From NCBI GenBank assembly GCA_002716355.1, contig PBAU01000010.1, forward strand, positions 59,645-123,644: DNA of 64,000 bases, written 5' to 3'. A program made the position numbers and the translations under genes. The stretch's first letter is position 1. The number at the start of each line of letters is the position of its first letter. This DNA comes from a bacterium. GTDB lineage: Bacteria; UBP7; UBA6624. The notes beneath the pieces are model-generated. The model did no database searches. It was not told where the DNA came from and saw only the letters and a program-made list of their open reading frames with translations. Shown piece after piece: positions 1-10,635 of the stretch.

Positions 1-4
1 AAAA

Positions 5-496
5 TTGATGATTCTCTCGATGTTTTTATATGATTTTGGATTTTTTATCTTTTGCCAAAATAACAAAAAAAATAAAATTTTTAATTTTTACAAAAATAAT
101 AATTTTTCTAACAGGGAAATTAAAACCGTTTATATGCTTTCACATCTTGCATGTCTTGGAGCTACTGGACTTTTCGGAAGTGCATTACTACTCTTAGGAA
201 GCTCATTAGATGCAAAAACATGGATATCTTTTCTTTTATTTAGATCAATATGGGGGCTTTTCGTTTGTGGGTTGTTAGTAAATTTTAAAAAACCAACTTA
301 TGCTTTATGTTTTTCCTTAACCCCAACATTAATCTCTTGCCTGAACTCTTTTAGCTTTTTTTCAATCACCGGAAAGGCCAAATATCTCTTAGGTTCAATA
401 GTTCCTGGAATAGAACCTTTTAACAAATACAACTTTCTAATACTTTTACCTTTAATATTTACTATGATTAGGCTGTTTGGCAAAAAGGAAACATGA
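5..496 (+). CDS. Hypothetical integral membrane protein, possibly 5'-truncated by the window edge
   Basis: I do not recognise this family. The 163-residue product has a hydrophobic N-terminus, a short Lys/Asn-rich stretch (about residues 18-38) and then about four hydrophobic segments (roughly 42-67, 72-92, 98-120 and 140-157), so it is probably an inner-membrane protein. The listed start is TTG at 5, with an in-frame ATG at 8. The frame has no stop before it inside the window, so the true start may lie upstream. Its stop overlaps the start of the next gene as ATGA, which implies translational coupling and perhaps a shared membrane-lipid role. Function is not assignable. Confidence 0.6.
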   Translation: MMILSMFLYDFGFFIFCQNNKKNKIFNFYKNNNFSNREIKTVYMLSHLACLGATGLFGSALLLLGSSLDAKTWISFLLFRSIWGLFVCGLLVNFKKPTYALCFSLTPTLISCLNSFSFFSITGKAKYLLGSIVPGIEPFNKYNFLILLPLIFTMIRLFGKKET

Positions 497-963
497 ATAT
501 ATTCGTTCAAATACTAGCAAATAAAGTTTTTGCAAGTGCATGTTTTGGTTCCCTTTTTGGAACCATTATCAAAATCTTGTTGCAAAAAATAAAAATAAAT
601 GAAAAATCCTCTATCGCTTATGGCGGCATGCCTTCGGGTCATACTTCTTTTTCAATTGCTGGAGCTTGGTCTGTTGGAATCAATTATGGCTTTGAATCAC
701 CTATATTTGGTGTAGCAATGATATGGGCAACACTTGTTATATTTGATGCATTAGGGATAAGAAGGAAAACTGGAGAGCATGCAAAAGCAATAAATAGCTT
801 AATGGGTGATCTTTTTGAAAGGAAAGATGCAGAAACGATTAAAAAAGATTTTCAAGAGCTACAAGAGATACTTGGACATACACCAATCGAAGTCACAGCT
901 GGGGTCATAACAGGTATTGGAACTGCCTACCTAGTGAATCAGTTTTGGCCGTTCTGGAATTAA
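493..963 (+). CDS. Divergent PAP2 family protein (DUF212/YuiD-like)
   Basis: This 156-residue membrane protein matches the divergent PAP2 (DUF212) family. The diagnostic GGMPSGHTS motif lies near residues 44-52, a D-A-x-G-I-R-R segment follows near 93-100, and a LGHTPIEV-type motif sits near 127-134. Classical PAP2 enzymes are lipid or acid phosphatases acting at the membrane. The exact substrate of the divergent family is not established. It overlaps the preceding membrane gene by four bases and converges on rpoC with only 29 bases between them, where no terminator hairpin is visible. Confidence 0.85.
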   Translation: MNIFVQILANKVFASACFGSLFGTIIKILLQKIKINEKSSIAYGGMPSGHTSFSIAGAWSVGINYGFESPIFGVAMIWATLVIFDALGIRRKTGEHAKAINSLMGDLFERKDAETIKKDFQELQEILGHTPIEVTAGVITGIGTAYLVNQFWPFWN

Positions 964-992
964 ATCCTAAAAAAATCTAATAAACAATAATA

Positions 993-3900
993 TTAAGAAG
1001 AGAAACCTTCCAGGTCTTCATCAAGTACACCAGTTCCAAAAGGTACACCTTCAACTTCATAACTAACATCTTCAAAATTTCTAAATCCAGTACCAACAGG
1101 GACCCTTTCACCAACTATAACGTTTTCCTTTAAGCCGTTTAGGAAATCCAATTTTCCTTCTATTGCAGCTTCCATAAGAGCACTTGCTGTCATTTGGAAA
1201 CTAGCAGCAGAAAGGAATGAGCTACTGTTACTTGCTCCCTTCTTTAGACCTACCATAATTTGCTCCCAGCTAATTCTTTTTCCGTCAACCGCTTCAATTC
1301 TTTTATTGATTGATCTTATTTCGTTTATTGGGACCTTGTCATCAGGCATATATGTAGAGTCTCCTCCATCTATAACCTTAACGTATCTAAACATCTCTTT
1401 CAATATAACCTCAAAATGGATATCAAAAATATCTACACCTTGAGACCTATAAACATTTTGAATTTTATCTAAAGCATATGACTGAGCTGAATCGATACCT
1501 TGAGCAGATAATATTTCAATAGGGCTTCTCAAACCACTGCTTATTGGATCAGCAACACTCAGTTCATCTCCAACTCTGACCTCAATATCTCGATTCCTTG
1601 GAATCAAAATATTTACAGAATCAGATGCAGCTTTTGATTTTCTTTTTGTCTTTTTACCTTTTGGAGCTATTGTTACTTCGTAACTATATCTATTACTATC
1701 TATTAGCTCTTTAATATTTGTTATAACTCCAGAAATAGGACTTAAAACAGCTCCTTCTCCCTTGAGGTCAGGCTTAAATCTACTTTGATAAACTTCAAAA
1801 AATATCTCAGCCAAAGGAAGTCCTTGCGTAATATCTGAAACATCAGATCCGGCTACACCTCCAGTATGGAAAGTTCTCATTGTCAACTGCGTTCCAGGCT
1901 CTCCAATTGATTGTGCAGCTATCACGCCAACAGGATCAGCCATACTTACAGGAGCACCTGTTGCCTTGTTGTATCCATAACAACGAGAACAACAACCCCT
2001 TGAAGAATTACATGTAATTGGAGACAATAATTTGACTCCCGTCAAGCCTGACTTAGATATACTGCTCCATGAGTTCTTTTTAGCCGCTTTAATGCTTCTT
2101 TCTCTGATCAAGTCAATTATTTTGTCAACATTATCTTCAGTAATAAGAACTCTTTCCTCGCAAAAAACATTGCCTTTTTCATCATAAATTTTTTCAGCAG
2201 TGTATCTGTGAAGTATCCTTCTCTTAAAAGAACCCCAATCAAAAGGCCCATCTTTTTCTAACCACTTTGGACCAAAGGTATCAAAAGCTGCATTTTCTTC
2301 TTTTTTTGTTTTAAAGTGCGGTCTCTTTGTTATACCTCTAACAGTTCCACAATCCTCTTCCACAATGTAAAGAGAATGAGCAATATCAACAAGCCTTCTT
2401 GTTAAATAACCAGATCTACTGGTTCTTAATGCTGTATCAGTTTGACCCTTTCTTGCACCATGCGTAGAGCTGAAGTATTCATGCACTGACAAACCTTCTT
2501 TAAAATTGCTCTTAATTGGCGAAAGGATCAGCTTACCAGTTGGGTCAGCCATTAGACCTCTCATACCTGCCAATTGTCTTACCTGATCCATTTTCCCTCT
2601 TGCTCCAGAATTAATCATTAACATCAAAGAATTATCTTCAGCTTGCTCTCCAGCTTCTATCAAAAGCTCTGTTATCCTTTCAGTTGCCCTGTTCCAAAGA
2701 GCTTCAATTATGACCTCATGGTCAGTTTTTGTAAATCTTCTATCTTTTAACTTCTTTCCTGAAAGAGGGCTTAAACCATCAGACCATGCTGAAGGATTGT
2801 TATTATCTTTTTTGCTTTTTGGCCTACCTAATTCATTAGGTCTAACAAGTTCTAAACCTTTAGTTCTAGGATTTTTTTCAGCAAAAGTAAGATTTGTCTT
2901 AAGCCTTTGGTTGCACATTCCAGCTAGCTCAGGAGTCAAAATGCCACCATTATAAGCTTCGGAAATCAAGGACTCAACCTCTTCTGCAAGAGAAATGATT
3001 CTTTGTTTCCTTTTAGGTATGATTACATCATCCACTGATAAAGATATGCCAGCAAGGCTAGATTGTCTAAAGCCAAGATCCTTGATGGAGTCGCATATTT
3101 TGATAGCATCAACCTGAGGGCAACTATTCAAAATTCGATTATTGATTTCTCTAAGCTCTTTAATGTAAACAGGCTTGTCAACAAATCCGATTTCTTTTGG
3201 AAGAATTTGATTAAATATAATTCTTCCAACTGTTGTGATGACATAACCAGAACCATTTTTATTTCTCACTAAAACAACATCTCTAACAGATAATGGTGTG
3301 TTTTCTTTATCGTCAATTTTACGTTGAGATTCATATGCCAACCTAGCCTCACTTGGAGAGGTAAAAGAAGCTCTTATCCTTGATATTGGCAAGGTGATCT
3401 TTTCGACATCCTTAGGCCATTTTGACCTAATGTCTTTGATTGTTTCCTGATTCAAAAAACTCCATTTACAGTTAACTTTTTTCTTAAATGGAGAATTTGA
3501 ACTAGACAGATTACGAGTAAAAACATGCCCTATAAAATTTTTCTCTAATTTTTTTGCACTTGAAAGATCATTTCTTGACAATTCAACTTTTTGCTTAGGG
3601 TTGGTTGTCAAGTATGCAAGTCCGAGTATGACATCCTGACTGGGTAAATTAGATGGAGATCCTGTACCAGGAACAAAAGGATTATTTGTAGACAACATAA
3701 GTAATCTAGCTTCGGCTTGAGCACCTTCAGAAAGAGGTAAATGAACAGCCATTTGGTCACCATCAAAATCAGCATTAAATGGCGTACAGACCAATGGGTG
3801 AAGCCTAATCGCAGATTCATCTGTCAAAATAGGCTGAAAAGCTTGTATGCCAAGTCTATGCAAGGTTGGAGCTCTGTTTAACATAACAACTGAAGAGCTA

Positions 3901-5918
3901 ATAAGTTCAGCCAATATATCCCAAACTTTTCTTCTTTCTTTCGCCCCTTTTTGTAAAAGCTCAGATATAGGATCTTTTGAACCAACACCATCAATGAGGC
4001 CTTTTTCTTCAAGTACATTTCTTAATTTAGGCTTGTAAAGCTCTAAAGCAATTTTTTTAGGCAATCCACATTGCCAGAGTTTTAAAGTGGGCCCTGCAAC
4101 AATTACAGCTCGTGCAGAGTAATCAACTCTTTTTCCAAGAAGGTTTTGTCTAAATCTACCTTTTTTACCTCTTAGGGTATCAGTTAAAGACTCGAAAGGT
4201 CTGCCATTAGGGTCTTTGTCTGATTTCTGACTTCTCTGATTGTCGAATAACGCATCTACAGACTGTTGCAAAAGACGTTTTTCATTGTTAACAATTACCT
4301 CAGGTGCACGAATCTTGACCATATTCTTAAGTCTTTTATTTCTAGTTACAACTCTATGATAAAGTTCATTTATATCGCTTGTTGCTTGTCTTCCACCTTC
4401 AAGACTGACTATAGGTCTTAAGTCAGGAGGAATAACAGGAAGTGTTTCAAAAACCATCCACTCCAATCTGTTTGCCTTTATTTCAGCATACCTTCTGCTT
4501 CGAAGAAACTGTTTCATGACTCTTAATCTTTTCTTAACGTCCCTAGCTCGTGTCTTTGTCATTTTTGACAAAGATGAATCAAGTTTTTTAACTATTGCTG
4601 CCAAAGCATCCTCTCCTCCGCTTCCATCTATACGTCTGAGCATCTCTTTGATAGCTCTACCTCCGGTCTCTATTTTAAAAACCTGCTCTGAGGCAATCCC
4701 TCCTCTTTTTTCAATAATTCTGCTTATGTTATCAAGATTTCTTTTTTGGTCACCTGAAAACATAAAGGCAGACTCACTGTCTCCTTCTTTCAAAGGGTCA
4801 TAACCCTCAAGCCCCCAAAATAAATCCAAACCATTTACCAAATGCTCTTGAGACATTATGGATCTTTCTTGAATTTCATTATATTGTTCTATTTCTTTAA
4901 TATTTGCTGTCTGGAAAGGACTGTCGCTCTTTAGAAGCTTCCAGAATAAATCATTCCAATTTTGATCATTTCTTGGATCAATCTTTTCTCCAGAAGGAAG
5001 TTTCAAAACCTCTTTAGAAACCCTTTGTTCAATAATTTTTCCTAAAGTTCTCTGAGTCTTTCCGACTTTAATCTTCAAAAGCTTTAAATGTTCATGATCA
5101 ACTGAACCTGTCAAATTTTGAATAGTTCTAAAGTCAATCTTGCTATCAGCATCTAATATTGACTCTTTAGTTTTTGGGTCAACAAAAGACTCTGCGATCT
5201 GAGAACCTCCAATATCCTCAAAAAGCATTTCAACTGCTTTTTTAGTATGCCAATAATTTGGTCTATTTGTTCTTGACAACAAAAGTTGTATTTCAGCCTC
5301 GACCCAATCCTTCAAGCTGCCACAGTATTCATTCAATCTCATGGACATAACATCTTGTTTCATGGATAGATCAATATTGTCAAGATCAGAAACAGAAATA
5401 TTTAAAACTTTGGCTAAATGTTTTGGATCCTGCCATCTAGAAACACCTTTTGCATTAGGAACCCTGTCTAAAAGATTGCTTTTTTTTGTTTGATCAAGAA
5501 AAACAACAGCATATTTCATATAGTAAACAATTTGCTTTGTCGCTCTTTTAGAAAGACCTAAAACATTTTGTAATACATTTTTAGGTTGTATGCTTAAAAA
5601 CCAAGGATGAACAACAGATGCAGCCAATTTAATAGTACCCATCCATCTTCTTCTTACTCTTTTGTGGGTTACTGCGACTCCACAAACCTCACACTCTAAA
5701 TTATCTCTTCTTATATTTTTATACTTGCCACAATAACACTCAAAACTTATCGTTGGTCCAAATATTTTTTCACAAAATAAGCCATCTGGTTCAGGTCTAC
5801 CGGTTCGATAATTAATAGTTTCTGGCTGTAAAACCTCACCACCCCAACTTTTAATTTTTTCTGGATTTGCTATAGAAATTCTTAAAGCTGAAATTTGTTT
5901 TTTACTCATTTTCTTCAT
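993..5918 (-). CDS. rpoC: DNA-directed RNA polymerase beta' subunit
   Basis: This is the catalytic beta' subunit of RNA polymerase. The N-terminal zinc ribbon ligands are Cys61, Cys63, Cys76 and Cys79. The Mg-binding NADFDGD motif lies near residue 715, and the second Cys cluster (CCSRCYG) sits towards the C-terminal half. At 1641 residues it is longer than the usual ~1200-1400. Much of the excess lies between about residues 145 and 415, before the GGRAIKE segment that normally follows soon after the clamp-proximal region. It overlaps the end of rpoB. Two starts are possible, 5918 and 5909; the GAGGAG ribosome site is better spaced for 5909, giving a product three residues shorter. Confidence 0.98.
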   Translation of the reverse strand: MKKMSKKQISALRISIANPEKIKSWGGEVLQPETINYRTGRPEPDGLFCEKIFGPTISFECYCGKYKNIRRDNLECEVCGVAVTHKRVRRRWMGTIKLAASVVHPWFLSIQPKNVLQNVLGLSKRATKQIVYYMKYAVVFLDQTKKSNLLDRVPNAKGVSRWQDPKHLAKVLNISVSDLDNIDLSMKQDVMSMRLNEYCGSLKDWVEAEIQLLLSRTNRPNYWHTKKAVEMLFEDIGGSQIAESFVDPKTKESILDADSKIDFRTIQNLTGSVDHEHLKLLKIKVGKTQRTLGKIIEQRVSKEVLKLPSGEKIDPRNDQNWNDLFWKLLKSDSPFQTANIKEIEQYNEIQERSIMSQEHLVNGLDLFWGLEGYDPLKEGDSESAFMFSGDQKRNLDNISRIIEKRGGIASEQVFKIETGGRAIKEMLRRIDGSGGEDALAAIVKKLDSSLSKMTKTRARDVKKRLRVMKQFLRSRRYAEIKANRLEWMVFETLPVIPPDLRPIVSLEGGRQATSDINELYHRVVTRNKRLKNMVKIRAPEVIVNNEKRLLQQSVDALFDNQRSQKSDKDPNGRPFESLTDTLRGKKGRFRQNLLGKRVDYSARAVIVAGPTLKLWQCGLPKKIALELYKPKLRNVLEEKGLIDGVGSKDPISELLQKGAKERRKVWDILAELISSSVVMLNRAPTLHRLGIQAFQPILTDESAIRLHPLVCTPFNADFDGDQMAVHLPLSEGAQAEARLLMLSTNNPFVPGTGSPSNLPSQDVILGLAYLTTNPKQKVELSRNDLSSAKKLEKNFIGHVFTRNLSSSNSPFKKKVNCKWSFLNQETIKDIRSKWPKDVEKITLPISRIRASFTSPSEARLAYESQRKIDDKENTPLSVRDVVLVRNKNGSGYVITTVGRIIFNQILPKEIGFVDKPVYIKELREINNRILNSCPQVDAIKICDSIKDLGFRQSSLAGISLSVDDVIIPKRKQRIISLAEEVESLISEAYNGGILTPELAGMCNQRLKTNLTFAEKNPRTKGLELVRPNELGRPKSKKDNNNPSAWSDGLSPLSGKKLKDRRFTKTDHEVIIEALWNRATERITELLIEAGEQAEDNSLMLMINSGARGKMDQVRQLAGMRGLMADPTGKLILSPIKSNFKEGLSVHEYFSSTHGARKGQTDTALRTSRSGYLTRRLVDIAHSLYIVEEDCGTVRGITKRPHFKTKKEENAAFDTFGPKWLEKDGPFDWGSFKRRILHRYTAEKIYDEKGNVFCEERVLITEDNVDKIIDLIRERSIKAAKKNSWSSISKSGLTGVKLLSPITCNSSRGCCSRCYGYNKATGAPVSMADPVGVIAAQSIGEPGTQLTMRTFHTGGVAGSDVSDITQGLPLAEIFFEVYQSRFKPDLKGEGAVLSPISGVITNIKELIDSNRYSYEVTIAPKGKKTKRKSKAASDSVNILIPRNRDIEVRVGDELSVADPISSGLRSPIEILSAQGIDSAQSYALDKIQNVYRSQGVDIFDIHFEVILKEMFRYVKVIDGGDSTYMPDDKVPINEIRSINKRIEAVDGKRISWEQIMVGLKKGASNSSSFLSAASFQMTASALMEAAIEGKLDFLNGLKENVIVGERVPVGTGFRNFEDVSYEVEGVPFGTGVLDEDLEGFSS

Positions 5919-8900
5919 TCTCCTCAGATGTTACTTTTTGCTCAACTTCAGTGTTCGGATCTTCACCCTCTTCTAAACCAGCTTTTGACTCACTTGAATT
6001 TTCATCTTTATCACCTTTGTCTGATATCTCTTCAGAAAATTCATTCTTATCACTATGCTGAAAAAACTCTAAATCTAAACCTAAACCTCTTATTTCTTTA
6101 TCAAGATTGTTAATACTTTCTGGCTTTAATGAAAGATCGATAGCCTCGCCCCTAGTCATTTTTTTATAAGCTAAGTTTCTTCCTTCAATATCGTCACTCT
6201 TGATGGTCAGCATTTCCTGCAAAGCTCTACTTGCGCCGTAAGCTTCCAATGCCCAAACTTCCATTTCTCCAAACCTTTGCCCACCTCCTCTAGCCTTTCC
6301 GCCCAAAGGTTGTTGTGTTATTAATGAGTAAGGACCAATTGACCTAGCATGAACTTTTGCTTCAGCCAAATGATTCAACTTCATTATGCTCATTACTCCG
6401 ACAACAACATCATTTTCCAATTTTGCTCCAGTTTTGCCATCATAAACAACACTCTTTCCATCTCTTCTGAGTCCATTTTTCTCTAACTCATCCTGAATTG
6501 TTTCCATTGAACAACCATTGAAAACAGGAACCTTTGCCCTATTTCCACCATGTTTGCTTGCCCAACCTAAATGCAACTCCATTAATTGTCCAATATTCAT
6601 CCTTGAAGGAACACCTAAAGGATTCAATATGACATCAACAGGAGTTCCGTCTGACAAAAATGGCATGTCTTCTTCAGGTAAGATTGTGCTAACAACACCT
6701 TTGTTCCCATGCCTTCCTGCTAACTTGTCACCAACAGTTAATCTTCTTTTTATTGCAACATAAACATCAACCTTCTGCAAAACACCTGGCCTTAACTCAA
6801 CACCACTATCCTCTTTTGATAATGTGTCAACACGAATAACGACTCCATGTTCGCCTGTAGGCATTCTCAAAGAAGTATTTCTCATATCAGAACCCTTTTG
6901 ATTCATTATTTTCCAAATCAATTTTTCTTCAGGTGTTCTTTCTTTTTCTGGCTTTGGAGTAAGCTTACCAACAAGCAATTGTCCTTGGCTTACCTCAGTA
7001 CCTACTCGCACTATCCCATCTCTTGTTAAGTTTGATAATAAAGAATCATCTTCATTTGGAATATCAGCTGTGATAACCTCTTCTCCTAATCTTGTCCTTC
7101 TTGCAACACATTCAAATTTTTCGATCTGTACACTATCAAGAAGACCAAGCTTAGCAACTCTTTCACTTACAACAATTGAATCTTCAAAATTGTAGCCGTC
7201 TAAACTCATTAAAGCGATAGTTAAATTTTGCCCCAATGCTAATTCACCATTCTTAATACCAGGCCCATCAGTAAGTATTGAATCTTTTTTAACTTTATCC
7301 CCAGATTTAACAACAGGCTTCTGATCAATAACAGTGCTTTGGTTGCTTCTAGCATACCTTCTTAAAGAAAGAACATGTTTTTTTGATTCCTTTCCGCTTC
7401 CATCAACAGCTTGAGCTTTATCATACTCAATTGTTATCTTGCTTCCCTCATCAGGATAATCAGGATCAGGAGAAACGCTTACAACCTTGCCTGAACCTTT
7501 TGCTTTTAAAACATAACCACTTGAATCAGCTGCTGCAGATTCCATTCCGGTAAAAACACGTGCAGGTGATGGATTTAATAATGGACAAGATTGCCTTAAC
7601 ATGTTTGCACCCATTAAAGCTCTTGTTGCATCATCATGCTCCAAAAAAGGTATGAGAGAAGCCGAAACACCTACTAGTTGATCATTGCTGTAATCTAAAT
7701 GTGTTACCTTTGATGAATCAATCCATTGAGGCTCTCTTCTATGTCTTGCGCTAACCCTGAAAGATTCTCCTTGGTTTCTATCCTTGTGGGATGGTCCTGA
7801 AATATTTCCTTTTTGATCTACAAAAACACATGAAGAAGCAACATAGAAGTCTTCTTCTTCTAAAGCGTTAAAAAATTGCACATCTTTTTCCTTTTTCGGA
7901 AATTTAACATTACCATTTTCAACAGGTATATATGGAGTTTCAATAAATCCTTTCTCGTCTATTCTTGCCCATAAAGATAAACTTGTTATCAAGCCAACGT
8001 TTGCACCTTCTGGAGTTTCAATAGGGCAAATTCTGCCATAATGAGTTTTATGAACATCCCTAACTTCAAAACCTGTTCTCTTTCTAGAAAGACCGCCAGG
8101 ACCCATTGCTGAAAGTTTTCTTTTGTGCACAAGTTCTGAAAATGGATTTGTTTGATCTAAGAATTGAACAAGTTCACCAGTGCTAAAGAATCTATCTATT
8201 GGCCTTAAAACTAATTTTGGAACTATCAAAGTTTGTGGTGTTTGTGTTTCGCCATCTTGGGTTCTTGATTTTTCTCTCGCCATTTTAACCATTCCCATTA
8301 AGCCTTTTTTCAGTTCTCCAGCAATCATCTCTCCAACACCCCTAACCCTTCTTATTCCAAGATGATCAATATCATCAGAATCTTCTTCTTCTCTAACCTT
8401 GTTTATCAAAAAGTCAATACCTCTAACAACATCCTGAATCGTTAATCTTTGATGAGACAGTGGAACATCTTCGTTTTGAAAAGTTTGGTTTATTTGATAT
8501 CTTCCGACTTCAGAGAGATCGTAATATTCACCTTCAAAAAATCTTTTCCATATAAAATCAAGAGCCGCTTCGGAAGAAGGCACTTGATCATTAGGCCTGA
8601 AATTCAAATAAATCTCTTTTATGCATTCATCTCTGCTTAGAAGGCCTGAGCTCATCCCATCTTCAAAACATTTCTGAAAAGCCCAAGGCGAATCTTCATC
8701 TTTTCCTACCTTTACATCAGGAAAACTTGAAACCTCTAATTCAACATAAGGCTCTTTTCCATCGTTTGCGGGAAGATATTGAATAGTTTCAACATGATCT
8801 TTTGTTAAGGTCTGACCTTTCTTAACAATGATATTTCCTTCATCATCCTTGATCGAAGATCTTGCTTTCCATCCCTCACAAACTTTAACAAACTGCTTTC

Positions 8901-9636
8901 TGTAGGAAGCAACTTTTTTTCTCTTGTCTATATTTTCTTCACTTTGCTTAGAAGCTTTAGACTCACTAACAAAAACAAGTTCACCAGGGTGTTTCTTGCC
9001 TTTTACAGTCCTGTATTCAAAACCTAAAGCTTTCAAAAATGTTGCAAGATGGAATTTTCTAAACTTGCCTAATCTAATCCAGAATCTATTTCTTGAATCC
9101 AGGTTAAACTCCATCCAATTACCTCTAGAAGGAACAAACTTCGCAACATTGTTTTCGTTTTTTTGATTTACATTTTCTCTTTTAAAAAATATACCAGGAC
9201 TTCTAAGCAATTGAAAAACACAAGTTTTTTCAATTCCATTAATAATAAAAGTAGCGCTTGGGGTCATTTTTGGAACATTTCCAATCCTTAACTCTTGAAC
9301 TTTAAACTCTCCTGTCTCTTCTCTGTAAAGCTGAACTGGAATAGATAAAGAAGTTGCATAAGTTTTTCCTAACTTCCTACAATCCTCTATTGATTCATCA
9401 GGATCATCTAACTTAAAAGAAGGCATCCCTTCTGGAAGAGAAAGTGTGACTTTCTTATCTTCAAAAGTTACAGGGAAAACCTCCCTCATAACTCTATCAA
9501 TACCTATAGTTGTAAAGTACTCGTAACTTTTCTTTTGATGTCGAATCAAATCATGTTTGATTGCATCTGTAAATGTTTCCTGCACTGAAAAATCTTTTAT
9601 TTCAGCAGCAGGAACCCTAGAATCATTTTTTGACAT
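5902..9636 (-). CDS. rpoB: DNA-directed RNA polymerase beta subunit
   Basis: The beta subunit of RNA polymerase, 1244 residues. Visible signatures include the LLRSPGIFF segment in the N-terminal lobe, the rifampicin-region run with SELVHKRKLSAMGPGGLSR, the GDKLAGRHGNKG motif near the active centre and the C-terminal RFGEMEVWALEAYGA block that contacts beta'. About 55 acidic Ser/Glu/Asp-rich residues form a C-terminal tail. It starts after a GAGGGG ribosome site, 67 bases downstream of rplL, and overlaps rpoC. The rplKAJL-rpoBC order is the classical bacterial arrangement. Confidence 0.98.
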   Translation of the reverse strand: MSKNDSRVPAAEIKDFSVQETFTDAIKHDLIRHQKKSYEYFTTIGIDRVMREVFPVTFEDKKVTLSLPEGMPSFKLDDPDESIEDCRKLGKTYATSLSIPVQLYREETGEFKVQELRIGNVPKMTPSATFIINGIEKTCVFQLLRSPGIFFKRENVNQKNENNVAKFVPSRGNWMEFNLDSRNRFWIRLGKFRKFHLATFLKALGFEYRTVKGKKHPGELVFVSESKASKQSEENIDKRKKVASYRKQFVKVCEGWKARSSIKDDEGNIIVKKGQTLTKDHVETIQYLPANDGKEPYVELEVSSFPDVKVGKDEDSPWAFQKCFEDGMSSGLLSRDECIKEIYLNFRPNDQVPSSEAALDFIWKRFFEGEYYDLSEVGRYQINQTFQNEDVPLSHQRLTIQDVVRGIDFLINKVREEEDSDDIDHLGIRRVRGVGEMIAGELKKGLMGMVKMAREKSRTQDGETQTPQTLIVPKLVLRPIDRFFSTGELVQFLDQTNPFSELVHKRKLSAMGPGGLSRKRTGFEVRDVHKTHYGRICPIETPEGANVGLITSLSLWARIDEKGFIETPYIPVENGNVKFPKKEKDVQFFNALEEEDFYVASSCVFVDQKGNISGPSHKDRNQGESFRVSARHRREPQWIDSSKVTHLDYSNDQLVGVSASLIPFLEHDDATRALMGANMLRQSCPLLNPSPARVFTGMESAAADSSGYVLKAKGSGKVVSVSPDPDYPDEGSKITIEYDKAQAVDGSGKESKKHVLSLRRYARSNQSTVIDQKPVVKSGDKVKKDSILTDGPGIKNGELALGQNLTIALMSLDGYNFEDSIVVSERVAKLGLLDSVQIEKFECVARRTRLGEEVITADIPNEDDSLLSNLTRDGIVRVGTEVSQGQLLVGKLTPKPEKERTPEEKLIWKIMNQKGSDMRNTSLRMPTGEHGVVIRVDTLSKEDSGVELRPGVLQKVDVYVAIKRRLTVGDKLAGRHGNKGVVSTILPEEDMPFLSDGTPVDVILNPLGVPSRMNIGQLMELHLGWASKHGGNRAKVPVFNGCSMETIQDELEKNGLRRDGKSVVYDGKTGAKLENDVVVGVMSIMKLNHLAEAKVHARSIGPYSLITQQPLGGKARGGGQRFGEMEVWALEAYGASRALQEMLTIKSDDIEGRNLAYKKMTRGEAIDLSLKPESINNLDKEIRGLGLDLEFFQHSDKNEFSEEISDKGDKDENSSESKAGLEEGEDPNTEVEQKVTSEENEENE

Positions 9637-9703
9637 AGCAAACCCCTCTTATATAACTAACAAACGCAAAAAGCGCAAAAAACTACAATTTTATTAAAAA
9701 TTA

Positions 9704-10075
9704 TTACTCGATCTCAACATCAGCGCCAGCTTCTGCTAATACTGATTTAATTTCCTCAGCTTCAGATTCGGAAATACCTTCTTTAACTGAGACCGGAGCC
9801 TTGTCAACAAGTTCTTTTGCTTCTTTAAGACCAAGTCCTAAAGCACTTTTCACAGCTTTAATAACAGCAATTTTTTGCTGTCCAGCAGCTTTAAGTGTTA
9901 CCTTAACGGTTGACGGTCCTGAGTCACCACCTCCATCATCAGATGCAGCCGGAGCAGCAGCCATTGCCACTGGAGAACCTTGAACATTAAATTTTTCTTT
10001 TAATGCTTCAACTAGCTCTACTAACTCGCTAACCTTCATTTTTTCGATACTTTCAATGAGTTTATCTTTGCTCAT
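9704..10075 (-). CDS. rplL: 50S ribosomal protein L7/L12
   Basis: The stalk protein L7/L12, 123 residues, normal for the family. It has the N-terminal dimerisation helices, an Ala/Gly/Asp-rich hinge (about residues 38-55) and the conserved C-terminal domain with KIAVIKAVK and [11 protein letters not shown]. The C-terminal domain recruits translational GTPases to the ribosome. It lies two bases after rplJ, whose last codons carry the GAGGTGGT ribosome site. Confidence 0.97.
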   Translation of the reverse strand: MSKDKLIESIEKMKVSELVELVEALKEKFNVQGSPVAMAAAPAASDDGGGDSGPSTVKVTLKAAGQQKIAVIKAVKSALGLGLKEAKELVDKAPVSVKEGISESEAEEIKSVLAEAGADVEIE

Positions 10076-10077
10076 AA

Positions 10078-10635
10078 TTACACCACCTCATTAGATTTAT
10101 TTTTAGCTATTTCATCAAGAGTCCAAACTAAACTGGAAACAATGCCGTCAAGAGTCCAAACCAGTCCGGAAACTGGAGAATCAAGACATCCTACCAATTG
10201 TGCGTAAAGATCCTCAATATTATTTATTTTTGTAAGCTTTGTAAAAGAGTCTGAATCAACAAGACCCCCCTCAAGCAATCCAAATTTAAAATTAAACGAA
10301 TCGTCAGCCTTAAGCCTGTCTACAAACTTTTGTATCACAGGAAAAGGATTTTCCTCATCAACCAAAACGTGTGCTATAGGACCTTTAACTGAAGCCTTGA
10401 ACTCAGACTTCTCTTCATCATTTAAATTTAATTCATCAATAACTCTCCACATAAGTGTGTTTTTTATAACAGAAAAATTACCACCTAATTCACTTATCTC
10501 TCTTCTGAAGATGTTTTCATCTTGTGCAGTTATTGAAGAATTAGAAAATATTCCAAAAAAAGTACTTTCTTTTACTGAAGACACTTTTTCAGAAACTTGA
10601 TTTTTCTTTGCATTTAAAATTTTTGTACTAGCCAT
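10078..10635 (-). CDS. rplJ: 50S ribosomal protein L10
   Basis: L10, 185 residues, anchors L7/L12 dimers to the ribosome. The N-terminal half carries the expected NTLMWRVI-like RNA-binding segment. The C-terminal helix holds two tandem copies of an S/G-LVWTLD module (about residues 157-176), which fit the repeated L12-binding modules of this helix. A matching direct repeat is visible in the DNA near 10110-10165. Its start overlaps the last base of rplA. Confidence 0.95.
   Translation of the reverse strand: MASTKILNAKKNQVSEKVSSVKESTFFGIFSNSSITAQDENIFRREISELGGNFSVIKNTLMWRVIDELNLNDEEKSEFKASVKGPIAHVLVDEENPFPVIQKFVDRLKADDSFNFKFGLLEGGLVDSDSFTKLTKINNIEDLYAQLVGCLDSPVSGLVWTLDGIVSSLVWTLDEIAKNKSNEVV

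Noticed and set aside
9637-9703. Attenuator between rplL and rpoB
   Set aside because: Only a three-base-pair stem around a T loop is visible; too weak to call.
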